Positions 25,677 through 39,645 of a DNA stretch of 64,000 bases are shown in pieces. A program made the translations under genes and the position numbers. Location: NCBI GenBank assembly GCA_013397115.1, contig VWZW01007171.1:186001-250000 (forward strand). The letters are read 5' to 3'. Each line of letters begins with the position of its first letter. The first letter of the stretch is position 1. The notes under the pieces are model-generated. The model was not told where the DNA came from and ran no database searches. It saw only the letters and a program-made list of their open reading frames with translations. The stretch is from Edolisoma coerulescens. Taxonomy: Eukaryota > Chordata > Aves > Passeriformes > Campephagidae.

Positions 25677-27732
25677 TCGTCAAGGGAAATCCAGTCCTTC
25701 CAAGTTTTTATCTTCACCTGGTGATATGAGGAAGTAGCAATGTCCAGATGTCTCTGGCTTCCGAAAGGCAGTCTTCATGACTTTCTTCAAAGGACCTTGA
25801 AGAACATGCCTGGTCAGATGCTGCAGCACAGTCCCTGCTGCAGGCTGGGAAGTGGAGCCAGGTGATGTGCCCTGGGCTCTGCTTGGGGAGGAAAACCACA
25901 CATGCCCACCCTCTTGGCAAATGCTACTAACACCAGAGCACAAGTTGCACCCAGCCCCCATGCTGTCCAGGAGTGGTCCCCAGGCAGCCACTGTGCCTGA
26001 GGAAGAGCCCACAGGAGCTCACCATTGCCCAGGAGGTGCCCTTTTGAACCATGGTTCTCCCACACACACACTCAGGCCAGCAGTAAGAGCTGGGAAGATC
26101 TGAAGAACATAATGTCAAAACTAGCTGGGGTGGGTGTTATGCAGTGGTAGTCCTATGTAAAAAAGAAAATATCCCAGAACTTGTCTTGGAGCACTGAACG
26201 TCCCTACATGTGTGGTGACTTTTGTAACTAAAATGCAACCTCTCTTGCCCCAATATTCTGCTCATCCTTCTCTACAGGAGGCTAGCCTTGGTGACATCAG
26301 GGAGCCCTGCGCAGCAAGGGAAAGCAAAGACTGTAGTTTACAACTGTGCAGAGCATCTGAGCAGAGAACTTTCTCTTGGTAGTGGTGTCACTATAGCACT
26401 CACAGCATCAATAAATTCCTCTTTGAAGAAGGTATCTTTAAAGTCCATATTCAGAAAGAAAAGCTTGATTATTTTTCCCCCATACTGTTTGTTTTCGTAG
26501 AAGTGTTAAAATCATTGAAGAGACATTCTGACTTCTCTTGGTATGCAGCTAACAAAAATTAGTGATGCTATTTGTTATTCTCACCATATAGAAACAGGAC
26601 TTCAACAGTATCCAGTTAAATTATTTTCTCATCTCTTTTACTACAGGAACGTTTTTTTTAATATTGCTGAATATTTCACTTCAGCCACTCTATAAATTAG
26701 TCTCATCTGAATGAGTTTCCACCCTTCCTTAATATATGGCTTTCATTGCATTTGTATTTGTATCACAGCTGTTGCCTATGCCAGGTTTTTTCCCCTTCAT
26801 TTAGCCTTTGCATTTTCAGTTGCTACCAAAAGAAATTTATGGCTGAATCAGCAAGGATAATGTCTCTTTAGGCATGGTCTGTGGGGAAAACAACTGGAGG
26901 CACATTGCCTGGCCTCTTTCTCAAAGTAATTTCTTCTAGAGATACGTATGCTGCAATGGTGGTGTTCCTATCCAAATGGGTATGAGAGCTTAAGAGCTGA
27001 GGAGGATGTGGAAAGAAAGGGAAGAGCAGTGTTTTTGTTGAACAAGAAGAACTGTTTTCAGCACTCCACCTCCAGGAAGTGGCAGGCATGGGAAAGGAGT
27101 GGAATGTTTTGGCTAATATGAGGGCACATCTGCAGCTTTGTCACACTGTGAAATGTAGCTGATATGCAAAAGGCAGCCTCCTTGCTCTGCTCACCACTGC
27201 CAGCTCTTGTGATTTAATGTGAGACCTGTAACAGCTAATAAGCTGTTTTTCTTGTAGCTTCTACTCCTTGGGGCATGTGAGACTTTCAGCTTCTGCTTGT
27301 AGAGTAAGGTTAAAACTTTCTTGGTAGGAAAGGGGAGTAAGAAACAAGACCCAAGTGTATCCTAATAGCTGAAGAGCCAAGAGGCAAATAAAATATGAAC
27401 AATTATTTTAATGAATATCATTATTCATATGCCAGTTGCAGGAATTTTGAACCAGGTTGATGATCTTTAGCTTGGCAGCCTACAATGCTCCTTAATAATG
27501 CCCTGGTCAATCACCTTTTATGAACATCTTTAATTTTGTGGTATTTCTCTTCCAACTCTCTGAAGCCCCCAAGTAGATCATGTTGGACTGAGCCATGTGA
27601 GACTCTCTTACTGATCTCAGAAAAGCACTGTAGATATTAGTCTGTTCATGTCTGTAAACACAAATAAAAAGTGTTATAAAATGCCATTTATACTGGCCAC
27701 CATTAAGGTATATGATTTTGCCTTTTGCCTGA

Positions 27733-27781
27733 TTAGAGTTACCATGGTATTATCTCTGCTAAGATGCCATGGTAACTCTAA
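27733..27781. repeat. Near-perfect hairpin (15-bp perfect stem, 11-base loop)
   Basis: TTAGAGTTACCATGG at 27733-27747 is exactly complementary to 27767-27781. In RNA the stem could extend inward by a G-U pair, two A-U pairs and another G-U pair, to about 19 pairs, leaving a loop of 11 bases (27752-27762). A second, weaker pairing of TTTGCC-like and GGCAA-like sequence outside the stem could lengthen it with an internal bulge. The form would fit a short palindromic DNA transposon relic or a small structured RNA. The sequence cannot distinguish these, and I do not recognise a known microRNA. Confidence 0.85.
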
Positions 27782-28017
27782 ACACTTGGAAATGGCAATT
27801 ATTGCCACGGTAATGTTGAGCATTGCATTATTAACTGCATCATTCAGGTTTGGAGGGCCAGAAACAAATTCAACAAGATGAGAAACTTTGTATGAGAACT
27901 AAAGCAGGCAAAGAGAAAATAGCAAATCTGTAAGATTAAAAATACTGCGTGGTCTCTAATATCTTGGATTCTGTTTAGTTCTGAGAATAAGTGTTCTGCA
28001 TACTGTGAATAAGGGCT

Positions 28018-28065
28018 ACTGAAATAAGAGCTAACAAACCCACTGAAATAAGAGCTAACAAACCC
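28018..28065. repeat. Tandem duplication, 24 bp x 2
   Basis: Two exact direct copies of a 24-base unit (28018-28041 and 28042-28065, beginning ACTGAAATAAGAGC), with a further ACTG starting a third. The lack of any difference suggests a recent event or an assembly artefact. Confidence 0.95.
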
Positions 28066-31000
28066 ACTGATGTCCTGTAGTAAACCATCAGAATGTTAAT
28101 CTCCCCTCCTACATCCACAGAAATGTGTCCTATGTCTTCATTTAACACTTACAGATATATGTATCTAAAGAGGGGGTTAGAAAGGAAGGCCAAGTCTTTC
28201 CAAAGAATGCTCAAGATGAATGGCAACAAAGGTTGTTCAGAAACTTTATTCATGTTGGAGAAGTGCCAGCTGCACTCATTTTTAATATTTGAAAAATTAT
28301 TGCACTTGCCAAAGACCGTTTCAAGACAGATGCTTTAATTCCTTTTAAAAATGCAAGATCAAAATATGTATCATCAGTTACTTTATTGTCAAATATTACA
28401 AACCCTGTCCAAGATCAAATTCATGACACAGTCACACAAGCTGATCTTTAAAATCAAGTTTTGAGCCTTTTTTTGCTTTTATAAGAATAGGCTGGTTTTC
28501 CATCATTAATATTTAAGAAGAAAGAAAATAAAAATAACATAAAAAAATAATATATGTCTTTTTTTCTAAGGGGAAAAACTTTTCCTAGAAAGAGGACAGG
28601 CCTGCAAGAAATACTAGGTGTGCAAAAAAAAAAAAAAAAGACTCTTTACTTTCTATAAATTTTTTGGTATATCCTGCATGGCTGGAGCATCATAATGCAC
28701 TGTTACTGTGGGTCTCATCCGAGGAAAGTAGATCAGTGATAAGGGCCAAAAGGTGAGGGAGAGGCTAAGAAGCTGATACAGGTGAGATCTGAAGTAGGTA
28801 AGGACATCAACTGTACCTGTCCCCAGGCAGGATGTGCTGTGTTAGCATTCAAAAGAAAGCAAAAACTGGGTGATCCACTTTTGTAATACTGATCCCATTC
28901 TGTATTTCTAACCCTACAATTTATATTTCTTTTATTTTATGTCTCTGTTAAAAGTGTTATTAAAAAAGCTTTATGGGCTTTCATAGTACGTTATTAGAAT
29001 TTCTCCCACCCAAGGAGTTAAACAAGTTCTGTTCCACTTCTCAAAGTATGGTGTATAATATATGACTGGGAATCAATGGTCATATCTACTGTACATATAG
29101 AGCTGGATATTGGCCAGATATTCCAGACAGATGTCTGGTTCCCAGAGAGTATTTGCCTTAAGGAGTGGTATCTGAAAACATTTCGTAACTGCCCCTTGTT
29201 GTTACCTCTCTCCTCAGTGTTTCTGCTCTGAGGTGTCTCTTAGCACTTTTTAGATCACATTTTCTCCAGCTGTTTCCTGGTATCCACTTTGGGTACCTGA
29301 TTTTTTTATTGCCATTCTTTGGACACTGAGATAAATGGCATAGAAGCCATTTAACAGTCGTACATCCAGTGTGTCATTAAAGATAGCTTGATACTTGCAG
29401 CTTTAAAAACTGCTTTCCACAAAGGACACTGCTGATGAGAATGTAAGAGTGTAAATATGCACAGAAGCCAATTATTTTTGTCTCAGCTAATATAAAATAC
29501 CTACTGGAGACTTTTGGATTCAGGCAACTTGCACAGCTTCTATTTTATGATATATTCACTAACCTGAAGTCAGAGTGTCTTGAACCATTAGTGATAGAAG
29601 TTTGTGTGGGACAATAAGGAAGTAACGGCAGCATCAGCACTGGATTACAGGAAAGTTCTAGAAAAATTGAGTTCTTATAAAAGTGCTTAAGCAAAACCCA
29701 TCCTTCAAGATTGTATTTCTCAGTACAGGAGGCAGGCCTTGCACAGAGCAGGTGAGAGAGCAGCATGCTGATGTTGCCAGAGTCCTGCAGTCCTCACAGT
29801 AGAGCTTGAAGACTGAAATTAGGTATGAGCTAAAGTAGGCTTGATATTAGTAACATATCCAGGAGAATTTGATGGGTGGTGGCATCACCTAGCAGGAAGG
29901 AAAGCTATAATTATAAAGATCCAATGCCTAGAACCTGAATGTTGACAAAATTCAGTCTAGAAATAAGACTCTGAACTTTAGCTGCCAGAGTGATTAACTA
30001 CTAGAATAAAGTGTGCAGGGATGAATAAATTCCTGCAGACACAGACCATCCATTTTTCTAAATGACAGAGCTTCAAAGAGGACTGCTGAGCACAGTGCAG
30101 AAATTACCAAGTACATTTTTCTGGCAAGTGTCATGTGTCATGGAAAAGGTCATATCAGCTCATCAACACCACACCTCCAGGTCTTCAGATTCTCTTCCTT
30201 TGCTTCATCGTCATATCCAGAGGCCTGTGTGGCTGATGCAAGGCCACAGGCAACACCCAGCCCCACCACTGGTCTTTGGGACATGGTCTCACTGCAAGCT
30301 TCAAACTTAGGGCAGATAAACTGAAAATGTCACAGGTTTTTGAACTAGCATGGGGCTACTTTCAAACTAACTAGACTTGTTCATCTAGATTTTAAAAATC
30401 TGTAGGTTCAACTTCTTTGTCCTAAATTCTGCTAAATAAGGCTTCCTGTATTTCTTTTTGGGCAGAAATAGTAAAAAAGAAACCAGTAGAATGCAGTTTA
30501 TGACAGAAATCTCCTGTATTGGTGAGTTAGGAACCACAGATATTTTCTTCTGCTAATCTGTTCAGTTTCTGCCTTCTCAGGAAGCCAGTGTATCTCTGAT
30601 GTGTATCTATATAGATCAGAAGACCTGTTCCAATGAATGCTTAAGTCACATTTTACAGATAGTGCTGAACTGGGGACAAGAAAAGGGAAAGCTTTTGGCC
30701 ACTGTTCTCCTTTGCAGCTCTTATCTTCCAAGATGAGATAACTGGTCCCCTCTCTTTAGAAAAAATTCAAAAAAATGACAGGGATTTATTTGCTCTGTGT
30801 TTTCAGACAGCAAAGTCCATGTCTTTTCACAGTGCATCTTCTGAAGGAATAGTTAGAATAAGGACTTTCACTGCGTCCCTGTCTGTCCTCACACTCAGCA
30901 AGGTGTTTTCCTTTTGCCTCCAGAGTATCTTCAGTGACTCATTGCCTTCTGTGTCTTTGTAAAACTACAGATTATTTGAAATTTCACTGGGTTTCACTTT

Positions 31001-32304
31001 GTGTATATAGATTTGATAGGGTCCAATGTTCAAAATGAAAATCAGGCATCTGAAATTTGGGATGAACTACAACTGGCCAGTCTCACAGAAAAAAAAAAAG
31101 GAAATATGAGATTTATAATGAAAGAAAAAAGAAAGAGCAAAAAATTCTACATAAATATACATTATTTAGAGCAAAACTCCATCCTTACACAGATTTCTGA
31201 TTTTTCAGCCTGTGCATAACATCACTTTCAAATAATTAATGAGCACAGCTCCCTGAGACCTCAAAACCTGCTTATATATATTTTTTTTTTTTATCTGTGT
31301 CAAATCCGTTTTTCTACAATAACTTTGAGGTAGATTTCTGTAGTTTGTGCTAGGAATTTTAACCTCACTGAAAGACTGGTATAGGCAAGAGTTAGACAAA
31401 AGATGACAAAGCTCTGTTATTATGAAGAGATACTGCTCACGAGGTTCTGTCTCTCCCAGTAAGCTGAAGCATCAGATTCTTGCATATATGGATTAACTTT
31501 CAGTCAGCACAGATAAAAGACTGTTAGTGGTGTTGCTTTCACACTGTTTTGGTTTAGTTGTTTTTTTTTTTTGTCATTTTCTGTGGCTAAGCTGTACAGA
31601 CACAGAAAGGGAAGAATGCTGATGTGGGCAAAAAAAGTGTAGTGGTTACCTTTTCCTAGTCAGAGCCCAAAACCTCCTGCAGCTACATCAGAGATCACGG
31701 CGAGGACACCGTGCCAAGCAGTGTTTGTCCCTTGCTGATGGAAGCCCACCACCCTCAGAGATCTTGTGAAAAGTGCATTTCATGAAAGCCTCTGCCAAGC
31801 CTTAGCAGTTATGCCAGATTTTGTCCAATGATGATGATTAAGAGCTTCCTCCTTCAGAAAAATCACAGCAAATTCTGACCTGAGGCACTGGCGCCAGTGG
31901 TAATGCCTAATCCAGGAGGCAGCTCCCGCTAGCTGCAGCTGCAACACAGCACTCAAGGATGGGCATCCTTGCCCTCATACACCTGATGGTGGGTCAGGAA
32001 GAGGACCTGTGGGACAGACAGTGCCAGTTCTCATCTGCCCTCTCCAAAGAGGTAGCAACTGCTCGAACCCCTGCCACAGAGCCTGGCAATCAGAGCAGGA
32101 CATCAAGTATGTTGTCTTTCCCTCTATTGGAAAAACTGTAGTAAAATGCAGGAGGCTAAAAGGGCAAAAAAATTCACTGTGTTTTCTATTGCAAGATCTA
32201 CAGGGTGTCAGAAAAAAAGGACCAGGTGAAGCTAGGTGGTAAATTCAAGTTGAACAAAAAGAGATAGTCCTCATTCACTTACAACTATGGGCCATTGCAG
32301 ATTA

Positions 32305-32545
32305 TAGCAGCTTACAAAAGTTCATGAAGGAATTGGATAAATTCATGGATGAAAAATCCATCATGGGCTATGAAACAGAAGCTACTACTACTAGCTCAGG
32401 AAGCACCCGCACCACAAATCACTGAGGTTGCAAGACTGGCCAGGGTAGTGTCATTATATGCTTGTCCTGTTTCTATGCTTTCTCTTAAGCTTCTTCTAGT
32501 TCACAGGCTTGGATACAGGCTCCTGGACATTTGATCTGATCAATC
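32305..32545 (+). mobile_element. Ancient CR1-type LINE 3'-end relic
   Basis: This is a highly diverged 3' end of an older CR1 lineage. The AAATTCATGGATGAAAAATCC block near 32339 and the closing TTTGATCTGATC block near 32529 are in the order known from CR1 copies in turtles, crocodilians and birds. The middle is eroded. It differs clearly from the younger CR1 tails in this window and is non-coding. Confidence 0.7.
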
Positions 32546-35500
32546 TATATTTATTATTGTATTCCCATAATCTTCAGAGAATCTTGGCCAAACCTATGAT
32601 ATTTGAGTAAAATTTATAATTTGTAGAAGTGTGATATAATGAAATAAATAATTGAAGGCAGGCACATCATTTTTTTAATTATTGATATGTTAAAAGTAAC
32701 TTATAACATTCCATACAAGTCGTTTCCCACTTATCACTTGGCCACACTTAATTACTTTTACCAACATGCCCACATACTTAACTTTCTTATTACTGCTGCG
32801 TAGTGTGAAGCCAGTCTGTGAAATAACTGGTGGAATACAGCCAGGGGTGGGAGGTTTGGGTCCAAAGTTTGCAGCTTGGTTCTGCTGCCTTTAAAAAAAG
32901 GTTTAAAATCTAATCTGAATTCTAATGCAACCATTAGCTGATGTGGTTTTGGTAAAATTTGCAGTGTATGTGTAAGTGTTCTTAAAACCCTGTCTGTCAG
33001 ATAAAATATGAAATAACCCTTTACACTTCACAGCAAGGACTGTTCCTGGGACATGGTACCCAACTCTACCAATGGTCCAGGAAGTGACCTTGCTGTGCTT
33101 CTCCTCTTCCTTGCTCACACCTAGATTTCAGTATCTGACAGATGCTGTGCTCATTTTGTCTATATTCACTCCCCATGCAAAGCACATCTCATTAAACAGA
33201 ACAGACTCAAGCAGAGGCTGAGGCACAGCTGTGCAGTGATTCCCAGAAGAAGGGGTCCCAGCTGGCTTTGGCCCAAGCTGTTCCTGGAACGTGAGTAAAG
33301 TTGTCAGGGGTCTGCACAGCTGGCAGCATGTGCGTGGACATCCCCTTTGGGAGGGGAGGTTTTGGGGTCAGGGAGTTTTCCTACGGAGACACAGGTCCTG
33401 TTCAATTTGCGAGTTTAGCTGCAAGTCTAGATGCAAAACTATTTGCAAAATAGAAGATGGGCTGAGAACCCACTAAAGGCAAAAGGACTCTTTCCTTTCA
33501 TATTGGTGGAGTTTGGATCAGGCCTGCTGTGCCTGGCCAGTTTGGTGCTTGAAGTTCCAGAATTCCTAAAAGAACAGAAAACCCATCTGTAAGTTCTGTG
33601 AGGAGCAAAGGCACTAACCTGAAGCACACAGGTGTACCAGGCATTTTAATAGATGATTTGGGAGCTACTGTGGCAAAAAGATACAAAAAAAAAAAGATAC
33701 AAAGTTTAAGATGAGTGACTTTTGGGATGGGAAAAGTGGGAGTTTAAAACGATTACTCATTTCTGGATCTGTTTTCCTCATCAAGGGAACACAGCACTGC
33801 AGCTCATAATGCAGTAGTTTGTAACACCTGAAGGCCCCAGCTGCACTATTTGCTGTACCCTAAAGCTCACAAGCAACAGCCCTGCAAGCTGCAGCTGACA
33901 TTAGTGGCTTTCATACACCAGAACCATGTGAAAGTCTTAGAGCCATTGTGATTTGTCTGTTGTTTCGTGTTACAAGAGCTGTACCAGTATTCTGGTACAA
34001 TATTCTTGTGATGCAAATGTATTGACCTTTTACATCCTTGTTTCTACTGAAGTATATTAGTAGAAGAGACATGTGATACTGTTGTACTCAGGTCTTCAAA
34101 GAATCCTTGAATTGTCCAAAAACATTAAATTCCCAGAAACATTCAACTTAACCAAAAATGTCTGGGCTATCCAAAATATTTTTTTATCAGGTGAACTGAA
34201 AAACATCCAAACTCGTTTTTCTTTTGAAGTGTGGCTGTATTTTATATAAACACTTAAAATTTCATGTAACAGGTAACAAATTTTTGAATGGTAAGGACCT
34301 AAATAACAGAAGGTTGCAAATAGCACTGTACCTAATATTCTAACTCTGCAGCCTTCAGAAATTGTCTTCAGGCAAAATGAAAGCATAGGAAATATTTTGT
34401 AATGCTCTTTCCCTCTTTTTTAAAGCATATTTATAGTTGGCTTGCTGATATTGGGGTAGAATTTAAGTGGGGAGCGGAGACTTTATTTTCTGTCAGCTGT
34501 GGGTAAGTACTATCTACTTCAGAGGGTACTGTGGGGCTTAATTAATGTTTACAGTGCCTCAGGAGTCTTACCCACATTAAAGGTATAATAATAACTATTC
34601 CTAATTAACTTCCTACTGAAAAGCAAAGTTTCATGAAGTTTTAAAGCAGAACAGTGGATGAATTTGTAAACTCCATTTATTTGAATCCCTGGAGTAGGAA
34701 AACTTAGTGGGGAAAGTGGTAAAAATCTTAAATTAATTTTCCTCAACCTGAGGGATTTAATTAAGATGTTAGAAAAATCGTGCAAGTTTCCTGCGGGTAT
34801 TTCTTATTTAATTTTCCGTTTCTTGAAGACAGATCTTGAAGTTTAGAACAGATTTTGTGAGCCACAAAGAGACTAATTCAAAAATAGATGTTAGTTTATT
34901 GAACTGTCTGTGGATCAAATTATCTAGAAAAAATTCAACAGCGACATGCAGCACTTTATACAATTTACTTTCTGCAGTTTCCTTGCTTTGAATTTCTTTA
35001 AAAAGGATTGCTTGGAAGTGCAGAATATGTCTCGCTGGCATAACTCAAGCACCATGTAGAGATACCTGAGCTACCTGTGAAAGATCTAAATCAAGTGTTG
35101 GAAGCTATGCATGTCTGCTAGCTCAGAATTATATCTGAGTTAATTAGTCCTGGGGAGAAGAGAAATATATTAGCTTCAGTGGAGCAACACCATAACACAG
35201 TGAGACCCAAGCTACCTACTCCAGACATACCCTCTCGGAATATATTTCCAGCTGAAAAGTAGGAAACTATTAAAAGGACCCACAGCACTTCATGGATCAC
35301 AGTGCACGGAAAAGAAGCACTTGCCCTGTGCCCTCAGGGTACGTCTGTAACCACAGATAGGAGAAGACCTACTTCCATGTGCAGAACTATAGCTTGTGAC
35401 CAGACAGAACCTTAAGCAATGCTGACTTTATCTATACCCGTCAAACAAACCAATGTTTGCTGCAAAGGTCCCATTTCCTTTAGGACTGGTCACCACATGG

Positions 35501-36044
35501 CACGTGGGGGAAAAAGATTGTAGTTTGGAAGACGTCATGTTTCATGAGTTCATCCATGTGAGGAAACAGAAATTAAAGCCAGCATAAATAAGGATGATTG
35601 GAGACCAAAAAAAGGAGTTAGAGATGAAGAAATTACATTGTTCTCTTGGAACATGTGAGCTTTAGAAGCTAAAGTACTTTCCTTAAAACCACATCAGGAC
35701 AGGCAGGGGTCTATGTGCAGTTTCAAGGGGGAGTCCTGGCTCTGGGCAATGCTTCTTCCCTCTTTTCACTGGCCTGGTTTTCTAGCTTCTCTGCTTCTCT
35801 CACAATGCCATGGAGGGCTCAGTGTTTGTCACCAGGCTCTGCCACTTCACTGAACCTGAAGAGATTTTCTGTTTCCAAGGAAAATGTTAGCAGTGTCCAG
35901 CATCACTGGTTCTCCCACACCAAGAGGAGTCTGGTGAATGGGACTTGCAGTTACACGGTGATAAGTCTTCAGGTTCCCTGCCAGCAACCTGCTTAATTTA
36001 GACCTGCTGAATGTAAATACACCTATGGAAATAAATGCTTAAGG

Positions 36045-36120
36045 CTAAGATTTTCAAAATAAGCTTGAAGGAATTAGACACCCAACTCCTACAGACTTTC
36101 TTAGTCTAACTGCTTTTCTG
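36045..36120. repeat. Possible ancient DNA-transposon relic
   Basis: The order of GATTTTCAAAA and TTAGACACCCAACTCC blocks resembles an old palindromic repeat I recall from archosaur and turtle genomes. Only part of it can be recognised here and the other arm is not clear. The call is from memory of the family's look, without a comparison. Confidence 0.3.
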
Positions 36121-39100
36121 GACTGGGGTCAGAGTGCTAATCAACTTGCAGTCCTGAGCTCAAGATGAGGGACTTATATCCCAACTGCTCCAGTGTGCTG
36201 CTTGCCTTCTCATTTGACTTTGGCCAAAAGCATACAATAGCATCTCTGGTTTTGAAATACTAAGATTTCACAAATGTTATTTTATATCTTTTTGGATAAG
36301 GTTTTTGTCTGATGTGCAGCAAAGCTTGCAAAAATATATCCTCTATCATGTAGAATTCCAAAAAGTGTGGTAATATCTGTCTAACACAACATCTGTCTAG
36401 CATTAAATCTGAAGAATTGGAACCATTTGTTTGATGACCCATGTAACAAAGATGAAAATTCATCCTTGGGATATCAATGGGGAAAATATTTTTTTTTGTT
36501 TTTAATGAAATGTGAGATGATTTCAACCAAAAATTATGTCTGCCAGCACATATAAGCCTCCAGACATCTTATAAAATGTTTATAAAAATAAAGCACAGAC
36601 TCATTAGAAGACTTCGGGGGTAAAATGCAAATAGTACAAGATTTATATGCTGTTTAGCCATATACAGGTGCTCCTGATGAAAAGAACCAACAGAAAACTT
36701 GAGGGCATTTCTGCAGACTTCGTACTTCCTGCCACACAATAGGTTGTTTGTCCTTGTATTTTATTCACAAATGTTTTGAGCCCACAAATAATGTGAGAGT
36801 TTGCTATAGGAATAACTAGGGAAGTGCAAAGTGGTTCCTCAGAGGTACTAGACGTGGTTTTCTAGACACACTCCTCTGTAGATGATCAAGCAACCAATAA
36901 ACATACCAATGCAACAAAACCAACCTCCATGAAATCATACAAGCTTGGATGGGATTCAGCGAAGTAGATGAGTTGGGAATAAAAAATTACTGACAAAAAG
37001 AAGTACAACACAGGATAGGATGCCAGTACCGCAGGCTGTTGTCAGACTTGACAGGGTTTTTACAGAGGTCAGGGCAAGTTGGCTGTGAGTAGCAGTACAT
37101 GCAAGGAAGACAGAGCATCCTGTACGGCACTGAGTCTGCTTAGGCTGCTGGGAGAGAGCAGTTAGGCAGAGGAGAGCAGATGAAATTTGTCAACAACATG
37201 GCAGTATTGACAGGTGGAACTTCCAGTATTTTCTCCTCCAGAAAACACTTAAAACCCACCCCAACAACCTATTTGGCTTTAGATGCAAAGCGTAAAGGAA
37301 ATTAATGGTGCTGTTTTACCACAATCATTGCATTATACCTATAATGAGAAGCTTTTTGGCTCAATGTAAAATTTTGAAACCGAGTTCTTCTTTGACAACT
37401 TACTGAGCTTTTTCTCTGTTTTCTGGATAGTGTCAAATATAGTATGATCTTCCTTGCTTCTCTCTGGCTTAAAGCATAACTCTCTGTTCAGCTGACCAGA
37501 TGTCATGTATCAATAGTTTCCATTGGAGGTCCTGTTAATTTATCCTTAGTTCTTTTGTCTATTCTATTAACAAAATAAACATCATTTAAACAGTAAAGAT
37601 TAATTTTTATTAGTTGTTCAGGAAAAATATAAAAAAGTCTTTGTTTCAGACAGTAACGGACCCAGGGTTATTTGTTTCTCAGTTGTTCAGGACATGTTTA
37701 AGTGCCTTGTTTATGTCTTCCATTATAACTGGGAAAATAAAACATGTCTGTTAGAAACTAAATAATGCTTATTTATGACCCACCTCTAGGGGTTTTTTTC
37801 GCTCCCATTGTTCTCATTTTATTTAGTACAATTAAAATACAAAGGACAATGGCTATCCATAGCTTTTGGCACATTACCAGTTATTTAAAATACAAGTCCA
37901 ACACAGCAAAGCTCATGCAAAACAAAATTAAATTAACTTAGCCAGCTAGTAATTCAAAGCAGTAAAATATATCCTGTCCCATTCATTCCCGCAATTCTTC
38001 CCAAAAAGCCTTAGGAAACAGACTGTCTTTGTAGTTTGCTTTAAAGGTTTAAAGACTGTGTTTGAAACTTTTTGCCTCTTTTAAAATGAGGGGACTTATG
38101 CTTGCATCCCTCTGGTGACACCAGGACCAGTTATGTCAGCAAAATCTGAAAGAAACAGTAAGGCAGTACTTAACAATACCTTAACATCCAGCCAAGAAAA
38201 TCCAGCCGCCAAAAACCAAGGGACACAGATCTTAAAAGCTTACGGAAAAATACTGTTACACAAGCTCAGTCAGTTGATTGCTGGCTCAGCACAACTGGGC
38301 ACAAAAATGATGGCGTCTGGGTAAGGCTCATTCAGTGGAAATAAATTCATACAGTGATTAGGGGTGTACTTATTTTTTTTAGTTTGGCCACTGAAGCAAA
38401 TGAATTTCAATACAGCCCCTCAGATTAGACAGTTCAAACTCAGAACTAAAACAAAAGATTTCCTTAATTTGAACTCCATCAAGCAAAAATAGGCATCTCT
38501 ATGAAATGGAAATCCATGAAAAGGACTGAAGAAGTCTACAGAGCTGTGATGGAGTAGATGAGGCAGAAGCCGTCTTCTTCCTCGTCACCCATCTCTCTGC
38601 ATCCTCCCCGTATGTGGGGGAAAGGACCTGCTGTCCCAGCAGGGCACCTGGCTCCCAAACCAGAGTGGAACATTCATGTTAGTCCCAATGCCACCATTTC
38701 ATTTTGTACAGCTTAAACAGCTTAAAAAGCCACCAGCACAAGGCCTGGACTACAATGGCTTGCCTCTTTTGGTGAACACCCAACAGCCACAGGCTCTGGA
38801 GCCATCCTCTCTCGTCCAGCCTGTAGCAGGAACAGAGATTTGCCCCTTTCTTGATGCTCCCAGAGACTTCTTTAGTGTACATATCCTGAAAACACTTTCT
38901 CTGGGGATGTATTTTTGGACTAGATTCTGCTCCTGTCCATCTGAAGCCACCTGTGCTCTATGGGGGGATATGTGCTCTAGAAATCTCTGCCCTAGAGCAT
39001 GGTGGTGGAGTCCATTACAGGGCTGGGGGGTCCATTACAGGGACTGATATGCTCAAATCTCCTCAGGCAGAAGAGAGAGCTGAAGCTGAGTTTTGCACAG

Positions 39101-39617
39101 ATTTGATCAGTGTTCAGATTGCTGGGTGACTGTAGAGGCCAGCACCATCCACAAACTCACACCTAGACCTGAGGAAATAAATTTATACATATCTACCTCC
39201 AAGGACAGCAAAAAAACCCACAAAAAAACCTGGCTTAAACAGCTCTACAGATGTGGTTTTGATTCAAGCGTATTTTCAGGCCAACAAAAATCGTGTTTTA
39301 GTGAATAATCTATTTGTTGGAAATAAATGCCTAGAGCCAACTCTTTTCCTGCTGCTGAAATAAACAATTCCCCTTTTTCCCTGGGGCAGGACTCACACCC
39401 ACATGCTTTCAGGCTTCCTTCCTGAATTGCCTCTTCAGACAGCATCCATCTCCGATGAGAGGGGCCACACCTGAGAGTGGTATCTGTAAATACGCCAAGA
39501 AACACCCACTTCCACATCCACAGAGTGCCCCTTGTTGCACTCTGATCCCTAACCAGTGACCTGTCATGGTCTGTGCCAGCTTCAGTTTGCAGCCCTCACT
39601 GCCTGTAAAGCTTCTGG

Positions 39618-39645
39618 ACCAAACTCACGGGACCAAACTCACGGG
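39618..39645. repeat. Tandem duplication, 14 bp x 2
   Basis: The unit ACCAAACTCACGGG occurs twice in exact succession. Confidence 0.95.

Larger units (their letters stand above)
25677..32304. other. Non-coding stretch with a strong hairpin
   Basis: I see no gene. The part at 25780-26110 is relatively GC-rich and holds overlapping open frames on both strands, with no recognised domain. The hairpin at 27733-27781 and the tandem duplication at 28018-28065 are listed separately. A run of 16 A at 28624-28639 and a T-rich run near 31280 are simple sequence. Confidence 0.5.
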
